NCBI GenBank assembly: GCA_905221605.1
Contig: CAJNDS010000094.1
Span: 62,001 to 126,000, forward strand
DNA: 64,000 nucleotides
Direction: 5' to 3'
Source: Symbiodinium natans
Lineage: Eukaryota; Sar; Dinophyceae; Suessiales; Symbiodiniaceae
Shown here: positions 48,301 through 58,143 of the stretch, one piece after another
How positions within the stretch are numbered: the first letter of the stretch is position 1
How the letters are laid out: every line of letters starts with the position of its first letter
The notes under the pieces: generated by a model
What the model was told of the DNA's origin: nothing
Database searches by the model: none
The model's input: the letters and a program-made list of their open reading frames with translations, nothing else
Translations under genes and position numbers: made by a program

Positions 48301-51300
48301 CTGCCTCTCGAGCTGTAAACCATTTTTCAAAAGTCGCATTTGGCTGGTAAAGGTCTGCAGAATCGGCATGTGGCCAAAAATCATATCTTGGCCTGCCTCT
48401 GAAGCTGAAAACCATTTTCAAAAGTAGCATTTGGCTGGTAAAGGTCTGCAGAATCGGCATGTGGCCAAAAATCATATCTTGGCCTGCCTCTGGAGCTGTA
48501 AACCATTTTCAAAAGTAGCGTTTGGCTGCAAATCATGAGTTATCTGCTGGCCAGAGCAACATGATGTTTTTCGTCTAACAACTAAACCAATTGTTGCAAT
48601 CAAAAATTCCTGCGCAGCAAGAAGTAAGAAATAGTGTCTTCAGCTAAATGACGCAGACTGAGGCGAGAGCCGCGATCGTGGCGGCAACCTGCTCTTTCAT
48701 GGGGACCTTCAAGAGCTTGCAGAAGGAAGCTGCGTGCTCAATGAACTCGTTGCACCGATACTTTTTTGTGGGCATCCATTACCTTAGCATTGCGTGATGT
48801 GATACAGCATGCCAAATTGAAGAACGGCACACACGAAGAACCACGACTGATGACTCGATTCGCAAACATGTTGAGATCAAAGTTGTTGCGTACAAACACA
48901 GCAGACACATGGAAAGAATTTGTGCATCAGCTCACCGCACGCGCCAACGCTGTGAAGATCATGGCAATCTCCAAAAAACGCGTCTGGCCAGTTTGTAACG
49001 CCGAGGTCATAGCACGGCCACTCATGTTCGCCTCCATTGTCCAGCAAAGCGTTCTGCATCTCATTCATAGGCGCATGTTCGTGCTCAGAAATGCTACTGT
49101 GTTACATCCGCATGACATGCAGTGAATGTAATGGATATGGCTTGCACATACATGCACGCAGACGAAAACAAAATGACGCCGATTCAAACAAAAGGCAACG
49201 ATGCCCTTGACGTTTTTGGTCGTCAGATCAGCGCAGAAGTCCAGAAACTTCTCGCCTGAACTGCACAAACAACTACTCAACTCGAGCCAATGACGAAACA
49301 AGCCGCAGAACATCTTGTGAGAAAAACACGCAAACCCGAAACCCGAAATCCTACACCTTAACCTTTCACCCTGAACCCTTGAAATCCTGGGAAAGGCCAC
49401 CCAAAGCGCCAGCAGCAGGATCTGCAGCTCCAAACTGCCCAGGCGCTTGTCAGGCACCAAAGTTGTAACTTGTGGTGTTCAGCCCTGTCTGAATCACGCG
49501 GCGGCCTCCAGGACCACTGCCACATCCTTCTTCAAGGCCTTCGCATGTCCGTTGTCAGGTGGTGGTACGTGCTTCTAGACGCCTTACGCTTCCGAGACCC
49601 CAACATATGTATAGACATCTTGCGTTTATGTGATCTGAGAAAAGGTGACCACAAGGTAGAAGAAAGGTAAACCGAACAGGTAAAGGCAAAGTGAAGGTAG
49701 CTGGGAAAGGTAGATCGAAGGGGGAAAAGAAGATAAAAGGCAGGCAAAGGGCAAAAAGGTAAGGAAAAGGTAGGTCGCTAGGAGCACACGGCCGTTTACT
49801 TTTACCCGTTTCCAGTTACCTGTATTCCACTTTTCTTAAATATTGCAACATAATGCATCTTTCCCTTTCTCCAATGATGGGATCTCGTAACCTTATGCCC
49901 AGCAAGACGCTACACGTTGGGCCTTCTTGGGATAGTTTTGTTCCGTGCCTTTCTGGCAAGGCCCCTCGAGCAGAGCTGGCGTCGTTCTGCAGCAATGACA
50001 GGGCGCCCCTGACTTCCAAATTGCCCGGCCCTTGCCCTGCAGCAACCCTCCCCCACTACCTCCCTACTTCAAGTATGATTGAAGGGCTCCAGCGCAGTTC
50101 CAAGATACCGCCCTCACCATGTTTAATTCGAATGCAAGAAATGCCAATTTTCTGCAAAATATTCAGGCTGTTGCACACGGGACGGTCTGGGCCGAAGAGC
50201 CTTTTCAGAAAAGGGGATGGTTTGGGCCGAAGGGCCCTCTCATAGAAAATTCCAGGGCGTGAATAGCTCCTGGTTTTCGATTCCAACACTGCCTTCTGAG
50301 CTTGTCTTGTTTTCACGGTCCGTTTGGAGCCCCACACGTCACCATGGACAGTGCTGTTACAGCCTTCATCTAGAATGGCGTAAACTCCCTTCTCCTTGTA
50401 GATGTCCACTATGGGCAAATCGCAAAGAACCATGGACGAAATCCCGGCTATTGCATCACATTCGCTTCACCACCCTTACAAGGGGAAAATTTCACCAAAC
50501 AGTACGCTGTTGTTGTCAAATAGGGCACTGGTCGAGGTGCTTTGTATCTGAGGCTATCTGAAGGAATTTTGCAAGGAAGGAATAGGGAAAGATCGGCGGA
50601 TCTATGTCGCGTTCCTGAAACCATTGCTTGCTGGAGAAAGAGGAAAATCTACGGGCTGCGCCCTACCTAGCTACGGGCAGTATGCTTACCAGTTTGAATT
50701 GAGCTTGTGCGGTCCGCTACGAAGCCTACCTTTTGGCTAGTTGCGCTTGAGCTCAAGGCGCCTTCAGTCAAAAAGAAAATGCAACTTATGCCCTTTATTA
50801 GGGGTCGGCACTAGAGAGTACTAAGTACTCGCTAGTGCCAACCTAAGACATGATTACTCTACGCTGACACGACCTCGGTACGCTGTACAGGACTGTATCA
50901 CAGGCCTTCTCGGGATGGGGTTTCGGTAGGGGTTTGGGATTTAAGCCCAATTTAGGGTTTCAGGTTTGAGGTTTGAGGCTTACGGTTCAAGGGGGGGAGG
51001 CCCTGAGGCTTTGCAGCCCCCCAGGAACTCCTAAACCCAGCAGACACCCAGTTAGCGGCCAGCCATTCTATGTATATGTGTATATATATATGTATATAAT
51101 TGTATCAACTGCTAACCTATCGAGTCCGCGGTCAAGGCGGTGCAAGTCCCATGATCTGAGGGCATGTCCAAGCCGTCGCTTCCACTGGGGGCCAATCCTG
51201 CTCAGGGCACTGGCGCTTGCTTGGCGCTTGCTCGTATGATCTCGTGTGTTTGCTAGAAACTGCTAGCATCTCGATCAGCACACTAAAGGAGTGGGTGCAA

Positions 51301-54300
51301 AGGGTCTCAACAAGCTGGCAGGCCTTGGGTTCACGAATGTCCGCACTTGGCCATTGTTCTGCTGCTACTCTGTACCCTGATGTACCCTGGAGATATCTCA
51401 CATTTCGCCCCTAGTCAGGGGGGCTGCGGTTGTGACAAAGAGATCCACTTGCAGCGGTGCCTGGTAGACCCAGAGGTGCCAAGACCCCATCCTCGTAAAC
51501 GAGGAACGCTGCTCCGTAAGTCCAGGTGACGGGAACAATCACCGTCACAAAGAGCTTGAAGGGCACCAGGAAAGCATTGAACCACAATGCGATCAGAGAG
51601 AAACATATCAGAACCTCGAAGACAAGCCAGCACGTCTCAGATTACCCAGACTTGCGCATCTTGCACACTTCTTGTGAGACTGAGTCCTGGGCGCAGATCA
51701 AGAAACATGTCGGTAAAGCTGAAGATGTGACAGTGATGAGGTCAGTCACCACTGAGGCAGGTGAGAACAAAAAATACCTGACAGAGAGAACACCTCTCCA
51801 GAGATGAACCACAAGTCAGTTCTGATCCAATCGAACCTATACAAAAAGAAAACGTCCTGGGCCCTCGTGCAAAAAAAACAATCCACTTAAGCGTCCGATT
51901 GAGTGCCAGGCGGCCGCAGCTGCGGGATTGTAGCGCGGCCACGCTGTTGCATCTCTTGCAGGACTTGCGATACCTGGGCCTCGAGCTGGAACGCCTGTGG
52001 TCCCAGAGGGTCCATCACTGGATTGAGCACGGTCAGCATAGCGTTCTTGCGGACCATCTCATCCCACATGAGGTCGAGGTGCTCTGAGGTCTGCGTCAAA
52101 AAGACGTTGCGCGCCAGAAAGCTCTTGCGAACCAAATTCATTTGACTCAAGCTTGGACAAACTAGCTGCCCGAAAACTTCATTAAACATGCTCTTCGCAA
52201 AAGGCAAAGGGGAATGGATGTAGCTCTTGTCGATGGGAACGCTTGGACTTTGGAAGCTCTTCGCTCGAAGCTCATAGGGCGTACCATCAGTTCTCGCTAT
52301 CAGCGCTCGAATCATCTCGCAGTTCAGCTGAAATAAGTCTTCATTGACCAGTGGGGCCGAGACCGTGCCAGCACTCTCCCCATCCAAATCCGCCGCATTG
52401 GTGGCGAAAATGAGGATTGGCCTCGACCACAGTAGCATGATTGAAAACAGCTGCGGACGCTGACAAAAAGAGAAAGCAGGTGAACAAAGAAGCCCGCAGC
52501 CACACCAGCGACCAGAAGCCGAGCAGCATGAGAGTCATCTCAAAGTCAAAGTCCTAGCATGGCTGATAAAGGCATGCCTGGCACGTCAAGTCCATCTCAC
52601 GAACCTCATAATAACCCATCTCACGAACCCCTGCATCTCCTGCATGATCTCAAGGCTGGTGTTGAAAGCTCGGGAGCCTCGAGGCATGGTCATCTCGAAG
52701 CTGTGGCCCATCTTCGTGAACCTTGGAGTGGAGTCACTGCGTAGCACACCGACCTGCTTTAAGAAGCTCATGTCGCCGCTTCAGTTGGTGAACATGCAGA
52801 AAATTGAGGCGCGCACTGAAAATTCAGAATGTCGAAATTCTGCAAAAATCTGGACGTTAATGGCATCATGAGCGCATAGACTGTGACAAAAGATATCAAA
52901 TTGCAAGGAAAGGCTGTGAGGATCTTGCCCAGGCAATAGTACGGCCCTGAACGGAACTGCTCGACCCGTCTCATTGCTTCACCTGTTGCAAGACATGGAA
53001 GAAGGAGAAGGTACGTCCACCACTGCACGAGACATGTCACGAAGTCCAAAAACAAGTGTCATGTTGAGTCAATCTATGCGATGTTTCCCAGTCCTGTCGG
53101 GCTCAAAGGCTCCACTTCTGCAGGGTTTCCAGCGTCTGGACCCAGCCATGGCAAGATGGCCAGCACCGGTGCCACGAATGTGAGCTGAGCTAGGACCTCG
53201 ATGCCCAGAGCATCACCAACTCGCAAACAAGCAGACAGAAAGCCCGGGCCCCCTGAGTAGGCGGCACACACCATAATCGCAGATGCCGCAGCGATTCCGA
53301 AGGTTTTGAACATATCAGGAAGACCGAGCATCACGGACCAGCAGATTGACAAAACGACACCTCTACAGGGAGGCTCATCCCTTGTATCCCACGCATGCGT
53401 GACATTAAGCTTGAAGCTCTTTCTGCCCCAACAAAATACTTTCCGCATGTGCCTGATACAACCACGATGCTGCCACTGCTCGCTACCATCTGAATGACGG
53501 CCTCCTCGACCGACGAACCTGCCTCTCGCTCTGTCTTGTAGCGAGTGAGCATAAAGAGAGCGTAGTCCCAAGATAGTGCCATGATAAGCATCAACATGAT
53601 CATCAGCGCGTAGTAGCTGATTGTCATCCCCGCACAAGATACAAAATACATAAAGCCAAAACCAACAAGGATCTCAAACAACATGGGCGTTAATGCCAGC
53701 AGCAAAAGTCTCCCGCTTCTCAGGACATATCCGAGAATAAGGATCGGCAGCCACACCGTCTTGACTTCGTGCACTGTAAAGTCAAAGATGGATACCTTAA
53801 CAATGAAGCATGTACGGTGCCAGGCCCCGCAAGAAAAAAGAACCATCTAGCCATTAATGAAAGCAGGAAAAGAATTCTCACAAACAATATACACAACACC
53901 CAGTCAAAGGGCTTTCATTTCATGGTCAAGGATGATGTTGCCCGTGAGTTTGACCTCCATTGCGCCTTCACCTCCAAACTCATCTATAGACTGGATGAAT
54001 TCACGTAGTTGAACGACAAAGTCTTCCGCCTTCTGCTTTAGCTGAACTGGAACTGACCACGTCCACATCAGCATGATACTCTGATGGTCTTTTGACTTGA
54101 AGGGATTCAACAGCTGATGGTGTCCAACAAAATCGAAATAAGACTGAAAAGATACCGCAGAAGATGGATTCTCAGATCCAAAACGTAAAACTCGGTCTTT
54201 GATCTGCTCAGCATAGACCTCTGCAACGTTGTTGCTTTGCACATCGATGCACCAGGTCTTGCACTTCATCACCACCTCGGTCACAGACGAACCGACAAAC

Positions 54301-55169
54301 GCTCCGTGGCACCGGCAGCATTGCCACAGGGTAAAAAGGTTTTGGCCTAAAAAACTTGCTTCGCAGTTTGGCTGAGACACCATCTCCAATCGCTTGGTGG
54401 ACGCACTGTGAAACTGCCTGTCTCACGACACGCACAGGTGTGAAAGTGCAGTCGAAAAAGGACATGTGAGAAGGGATGTGGGGACATGGTGGGGTGAGTC
54501 TCGAGGAAAGCACTCGATAGCGCTAGAACGCGCTTCACACCACCTCTCAAATCAGCATTGAAGTGGGGAGTTGACTGTTGCACAGCATCCAAGTCCTGAG
54601 TGTGCCTGCTGAACGTGCCGTTCCAGGGTTATGGAAACGTTTAGATGTTGGGACTCGCTTAGCCTGGGCAAACAAGGGATTGTAAAACCATGCTTCTCTG
54701 GGGCCGTGCTGCGAATCAAGCACTTCCATAGCCGCTGCACTCTGTGTGCCCGCAGGAGGTGTCTTGTCCATTCCAACCTAGCAAGGAGATCTGAAGCAAG
54801 TCAGCGCAAGTCACGTGCTTCGTTTCACTGCAGCTCCTTGTCATGTCCTATGTGTCCTAGATCTGCTTAGCCTCTGTGCAGTTGGGGCACGGTGCGCCGT
54901 ACCACTAAGATCAACGCCGGGATGGTAAAAATCACGGCTGCTATAATCCATGTGCCAACGAGGCAGAATCTATGTCTGTAAACACTTCTTGCGATGACAT
55001 ACATGCAGGCATCCATATAGCTGGCATCCTTGGATGTCACCAGGCCACAGACCTGGACCAAACTAACGTACTCGTTCCCACGCTTCCTGGCGCTCACTGC
55101 GGAATGCTGCGCAAGCGTCATGATCGTCTCGGTGCTTCTCCCGGTCATCGTAATTGTCAACATGGCCAT
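42358..55169 (-). CDS. RND/MMPL-family multi-pass membrane transporter, 18 exons, about 937 residues
   Basis: Exons: 55169-54903, 54777-54705, 54346-53913, 53795-53453, 53360-53272, 53196-53142, 52982-52834, 52753-52640, 52553-52513, 52421-51951, 51836-51778, 51751-51687, 51635-51461, 43251-43114, 43048-42948, 42763-42710, 42608-42535, 42469-42358 (stop). They total 2814 bases in one frame. TM1 is [18 protein letters not shown], followed by [10 protein letters not shown] and a large loop. TM4 carries SWDYALFM (about residue 335) and TM10 carries [11 protein letters not shown] (about 800). These paired Asp-Tyr sites are the proton relay in mycobacterial MmpL3. [19 protein letters not shown] and NYWPR close the second half. 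Family members export lipids or other hydrophobic compounds with proton drive; the substrate here is unknown. Donors are 7 GT, 5 GC and 5 GA. The 26-base intron, the joins at 54705 and 51461, and the start Met are the least certain. Confidence 0.88.
43270..43655. repeat. 8-base satellite (AGAGACAG)n
   Basis: About 380 bases of AGAGACAG with occasional AGAG or ACAG slips. On the transcribed minus strand this is (CTGTCTCT)n and ends about 20 bases before the exon acceptor at 43252. Confidence 0.97.
43669..44046. repeat. 8-base satellite (ATAGATAT)n
   Basis: About 375 bases of ATAGATAT, with irregular TATATGTA and AGATATAG variants near 43720-43800. It is interrupted by GGCTTACAG at about 43850 and GGGCTTGCAG at about 43952, suggesting duplication of a block of about 100 bases. 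Confidence 0.97.
44050..44446. repeat. Short degenerate direct repeats
   Basis: CTTGACAGT-like words recur at about 44090-44190. A unit like CATTCCTGTATCTTGCACTA occurs twice at about 44288-44345, with a truncated third copy after it. It leads directly into the 91-base array. Confidence 0.6.
44447..45042. repeat. 91-base tandem repeat, array 1
   Basis: Monomer begins GTAAACCATTTTCAAAAGTA, continues through GGCATGTGGCC and AAAAATCATATCTTGGCCTG and ends CCTCTGGAGCT. Starts at 44447, 44538 and 44630 show the 91-92 base period. Some copies lack the last 11-12 bases, giving about 80-base units. Copies differ by scattered substitutions. The same monomer forms array 2 at 47830-48535. Confidence 0.95.
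45043..45175 (-). other. Ala/Glu/Pro-rich coding-like segment inside the large intron
   Basis: After a CACTGCAG acceptor-like site the minus strand reads [17 protein letters not shown] and [17 protein letters not shown] before a stop. Such Ala/Glu linkers are common in dinoflagellate proteins. It does not fit the phase of the flanking MMPL exons, so it is not a simple cassette exon. The plus strand reads Ala/Ser-rich over the same bases, so the signal may only be a GCC/GCT-rich repeat. Confidence 0.3.
46097..46737. repeat. 31-base minisatellite
   Basis: About 20 copies of a unit made of CAGCAGAGAAGTCTCTCGG plus ATCGAGGTTGCT (variants ATCAAGGTCGCT, GATCGCGGTT). TCTCTCGGAT starts at 46201 and 46232, fixing the 31-base period. 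Because 31 is not a multiple of three and the unit lacks stops on plus, all three plus frames stay open for about 180-320 codons. Confidence 0.97.
47830..48535. repeat. 91-base tandem repeat, array 2
   Basis: Same monomer as array 1 and in the same orientation, about 7-8 copies, more regular than array 1 and including a four-copy stretch where two-monomer blocks repeat (copies with CTGAAAACC and with CATTTTTC alternate). It ends at AGTAGCGTTTGGCTGC, then unique sequence. Confidence 0.95.
48650..49125 (+). CDS. Plus-strand open frames inside the MMPL intron, doubtful
   Basis: An ATG at 48650 starts a 50-codon frame ([15 protein letters not shown]...). An overlapping frame to 49125 reads [16 protein letters not shown] and [17 protein letters not shown]. 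Composition is protein-like but no family is recognised, and it lies opposite to the host gene. It could be a decayed mobile-element gene or chance. Confidence 0.22.
49130..50330. other. Intron sequence, purine-rich tract
   Basis: A degenerate AAAGGTA(G/A)-type purine-rich repeat fills about 49645-49780. The rest shows no supported gene. Confidence 0.35.
50340..50433 (-). mobile_element. Retroelement-like aspartic-protease fragment
   Basis: The minus strand reads [20 protein letters not shown] followed by TVHGDVWG. A hydrophobic strand leading into D-x-G-C-N/T is the shape of the protease active site in LTR-retrotransposon polyproteins, here with Glu where Ser or Thr is usual. The reading stays open to 50056 but loses similarity. 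No reverse transcriptase, integrase or terminal repeats were seen nearby, so this is at most a scrap. The family assignment is from memory of such motifs. Confidence 0.4.
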
Positions 55170-55596
55170 CGGACATTCCCAGAAACAAGAGTACTATTCA
55201 CCAACTGCATCATGGCAACTTGAAAGGTGATGAAGTAAGTATGCTTCAAGCAGTGCTCAACCTCTTGCTTCAGCGAATTCAACTCGCAAAACCAAAAATT
55301 CAAACGCCTAGCCGCTTGGTCTCAAGCAGGACAGTCCATTCATATTCATGTTGTGGGTCTGTTTTTTTAAAACTCACAAGCTTGAAGGACAGCACAAGCA
55401 GGATGCTTCTATCCCTGTCTGCTCACAAGCCTAGGCCATCCAGGCAAAAGTGCATGCAAAACAAGTAACACCAGCGAACGGGCGGACATCAGGACAACCT
55501 TCAGCTAGCATCTGTCCTGCAAAGAAGCACACACAACTCACTGCCATCTGCCGATTGACTTGACAAGAACCAACCGTGAAAGCTTGCGCACGCACG

Positions 55597-55623
55597 CACG
55601 CACACACGCACGCACGCACGCAC

Positions 55624-55667
<44 letters not shown>

Positions 55668-55673
55668 ACAGAC
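55597..55673. repeat. (CA)n / (ACGC)n microsatellite
   Basis: CACGCACG units followed by about 20 CA dinucleotides, upstream of the first recognised MMPL exon. Confidence 0.95.
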
Positions 55674-55990
55674 ACACGTGCACAAAGGAGTCCTTGCTCC
55701 GCAATCAGCGGCAAGGCATTTGCACATAGGCTGTACCCTGAAAGCAACTGAAGTCGTTTTGAAAAGGCAGACCTGTGCCATCTTCCACTACGGCTGTGGC
55801 AGCAGCAAGAACTATTGAATCCATTGTTTCCGCAACGTTTCAAGCTGCCCCGTGCTGCGTTTGAGTCTAACTTGTGGTTCTGAGATCTAGCTGTCGAGCC
55901 CAAACACATTGCAGGAAGATGAAAGAAGCCCAGTCACCAATCCTGCTGCAGTACTCCCGCAACAGCATGTGGGCAACAGCGTATGGGTGC

Positions 55991-56940
55991 TTAAGGCATC
56001 AAGCGGAGCACGAAAGAAAGTCCTCCAGGGCCTGAGACGCGGTACTTGACGTCTTTGGCTTTAGGCTTGTGGCGGTCGCTGTCATCTAAGATGAACTCCA
56101 CCTGGCAACAAAGCAAAAAGGAACAAGCAGCAAAGACACAATGTCAAGAACCTCTTTAAGAACGAATTGTCCCAGAAATGCCTCCGTTCGCTTGCCATCT
56201 CCAGCGCACACGTAATCCGCAGGTGCGCCGTCAAGAAATGCCCTGCCAAAGAAGTCAAGCGCTGTGAAAGCTCTGCGCAGAAACTATGCTTGCAGGTTAA
56301 TACAGATGCCAAGTAATGAGCTGGAGACGCACGCATGACAACACTTTTACATGTCTGGTGCAGGGGCTGCTTCAATCTCCAGCTAGTTGCAATCTGCGAG
56401 TGACAGAGGGCCTTTAACCTTTAAAACTATATTGTTGGGGCTTTTTGTGTTCGGGGAGAGGGACCGATAAACAAAGAAGAGTGAGACGCGGTGAGATGAC
56501 TCCTGCTCTGTGGCCTTCGGCCCAGCGCCAGGATGTGAAGTGCATTTACTCAAATGTACTCAAACTGTGAGCGCTCTCACGAATGGAACTTCGAAGGGGG
56601 GACACTCTTCGAGAGCACTCTTCTGAAGAGCCCCTTGAAGTTGAGAGCGCAACTTTCTGCTGCGCGCTTCTCAGCTGCCTCCCTCCACGGGTGCAGATGA
56701 GCGGTTCCCACCCACGATGATGTGAGAGGCATCCTGGCGCATACTTTTTGTTAGCACTTCTGATGTGTTGGCGTTCATGGTGAATTCTCAAAGCCAAACT
56801 GGCCAGAAGCTCCATAGCATCCCGGTGATATGCATTTCCGCGACCAAAGCCGAGCTTCGGATCATCTATGGGAGGCAGCCAACCGTAGGCCTCTCATCTT
56901 TTTGGTTTTCTAAATGCTTCTTGATCTCAAAAGCAAAAAA
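55991..56940 (-). CDS. Hypothetical protein, last three exons
   Basis: The exon ending at 56745 reads GWLPPIDDPKLGFGRGNAYH and then MELLASLALRIHHERQHIR, with a GTATGC donor. Exon 56242-56152 reads AFLDGAPADYVCAGDGKRTE and FLGQFVLKE. Exon 56101-55991 reads VEFILDDSDRHKPKAKDVKY and ends VLRLMP, stop at 55991. Both introns are GT-AG and join in phase (phase 2 and phase 0). Upstream, FEIKKHLENQKDE at about 56940-56905 would continue smoothly into GWLPP if two bases (AG in a GAGAG run) were absent, so a frameshift or unseen intron lies there. I do not recognise the family. Confidence 0.6.
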
Positions 56941-56949
56941 GCAGCTCGG

Positions 56950-57380
56950 CCTGGGAGCTTCTGACCATCCATCGAGTTCGGAGAGGTACAGTGCACTGCT
57001 TCCTCACAGCCTCGTTCGGAGAGACTTGAAGCTCCAAATGCTAGCAGGTACACAAACAGAGCTGCCTCTGTATGCCGGATGTGGAAGGTTTCCTGCAGGA
57101 TCGTCACTCGCCACCAACTTTGCAAACCACACGCTCTAGCAACGTTGAAGAAGAAAACTGTGTGCAAAGCGTTGACGAATGTGCACACGCTGCCTTCGGA
57201 TTCTTGGGATCGAAAACGGAGTTGTCCTCCAGACACGTGCCCGAGCAAGAGTTTTCAACATCTTCGTAAGCACTCCGAAATCCCACACCTTGAGCTGGTC
57301 GTAAGTGAAGCCATGCTCCTGGTACTGACTGGTACTGCTATGTACTGCTGCTAGCAGCGTTGATATCATGAGTGGCTTCT
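56950..57380. other. Unresolved exons
   Basis: Three minus frames are partly open: one reads VENSCSGTCLEDNSVFDPKN, another GFTYDQLKVWDFGVL, a third LHTVFFFNVARACGLQSW. Some of this is probably coding and upstream of the gene at 55991-56940, but the frame could not be chosen. Confidence 0.3.
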
Positions 57381-57386
57381 CTCATG

Positions 57387-58050
57387 TTATGGACTTCGCC
57401 AAAGATGCTTCTCGACACGTGTGGTTTCGGCCTTGGATACTGGATGTCTCTCATCCTTGAAATAGCCGAAGTATGCCTTGGCTCGATCATGTTCGGCCAG
57501 ATCACACCATTGCCAGTCCCAAAAGCACAGTACGTAACCCTGCAAAAACATGCTCAGCCTTTTGGGTTGTGAAACATTGGCAACATACACAGACAGAAAG
57601 TCTCTGTGTTGCTCTGAGGCAGCTGCATTTCTGACCTTATGCAGGTCGGGCAGGGAAGCGCATCTCTTTGTTGCGTCGGCATACGTAAACTTGAGCTCCG
57701 TCTGCACCTGCATGGAGGGTCTCCCTAAGAGGTGCTGCATCACAAAAAATTGCATTCCGTCGCAGTACAAGAACGGCCTTGCTTTTGAAGGCCTCACACC
57801 TTTGCATTGCAATTACATTCTAGAACTACAATCTCGTTGTGACAGACAGCAAATTGTCAGACTGCGGGAACAACAGGGGCTCGTACTCATCCTTGGTCAT
57901 AGGCGCCGGGACTTTTGCAAGTGGAATCCTGAGTTACTTGAAAAAGGCGAACGAGCAGAGAAAACCTCGAATCGCTCATCCAAGAAACTTCATTGCAAAT
58001 ATAAAGCGCAGCAATGCGCGGCTCCACAAATGTGAAAACTACTCCTCCAG
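57387..58050 (-). CDS. Hypothetical protein, C-terminal exons
   Basis: An exon near 58050-57950 reads GGVVFTFVEPRIAALYICNE and SRFSLLVRLFQ before a GTAACTC donor. The next (about 57805-57636) ends KFTYADATKRCASLPDLHK at a GTCAGA donor. The last (57539-57387), after TTTTTGCAG, reads GYVLCFWDWQWCDLAEHDRA and ends VEKHLWRSP with a stop. The last intron is 96 bases, GT-AG, phase 0. These could be the 3' end of the SET gene immediately upstream on the same strand, or a separate gene. Confidence 0.45.
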
Positions 58051-58143
58051 ACTTGAGCCACGTGCTGCAGAAATGACAAACCCTCGGAGAACAAGTCAGC
58101 AGATTTCGTGGTGCATTCGTGTGCATTTCCTCTTCTGGCTGTC

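Larger units (their letters stand above)
43252..51460 (-). other. 8.2-kb intron of the MMPL gene
   Basis: This gap separates the exon coding [16 protein letters not shown] (ends 51461) from the exon coding [15 protein letters not shown] (starts 43251), which are adjacent in MMPL proteins. The donor is GC and the acceptor is AG after a very long pyrimidine tract. Every other intron in the gene is under 400 bases. It contains two 8-bp satellites, two arrays of one 91-bp repeat, a 31-bp minisatellite, a protease-like scrap, and undescribed sequence. Parts between 45180-45780, 47030-47820 and 50570-51400 show only minor telomere-like words. Confidence 0.75.

Noticed and set aside
44447..48535. 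CRISPR-like appearance of the regularly spaced repeats
   Set aside because: The units are head-to-tail tandem repeats without unique spacers, in a eukaryotic intron.
51899..52145. Plus-strand frames over the large MMPL loop exon
   Set aside because: They are the complement of a clearly coding minus-strand exon.
55431..55909. Cys/Val-rich minus-strand frames and His/Thr-rich plus frames
   Set aside because: Created by the CA/ACGC microsatellite.
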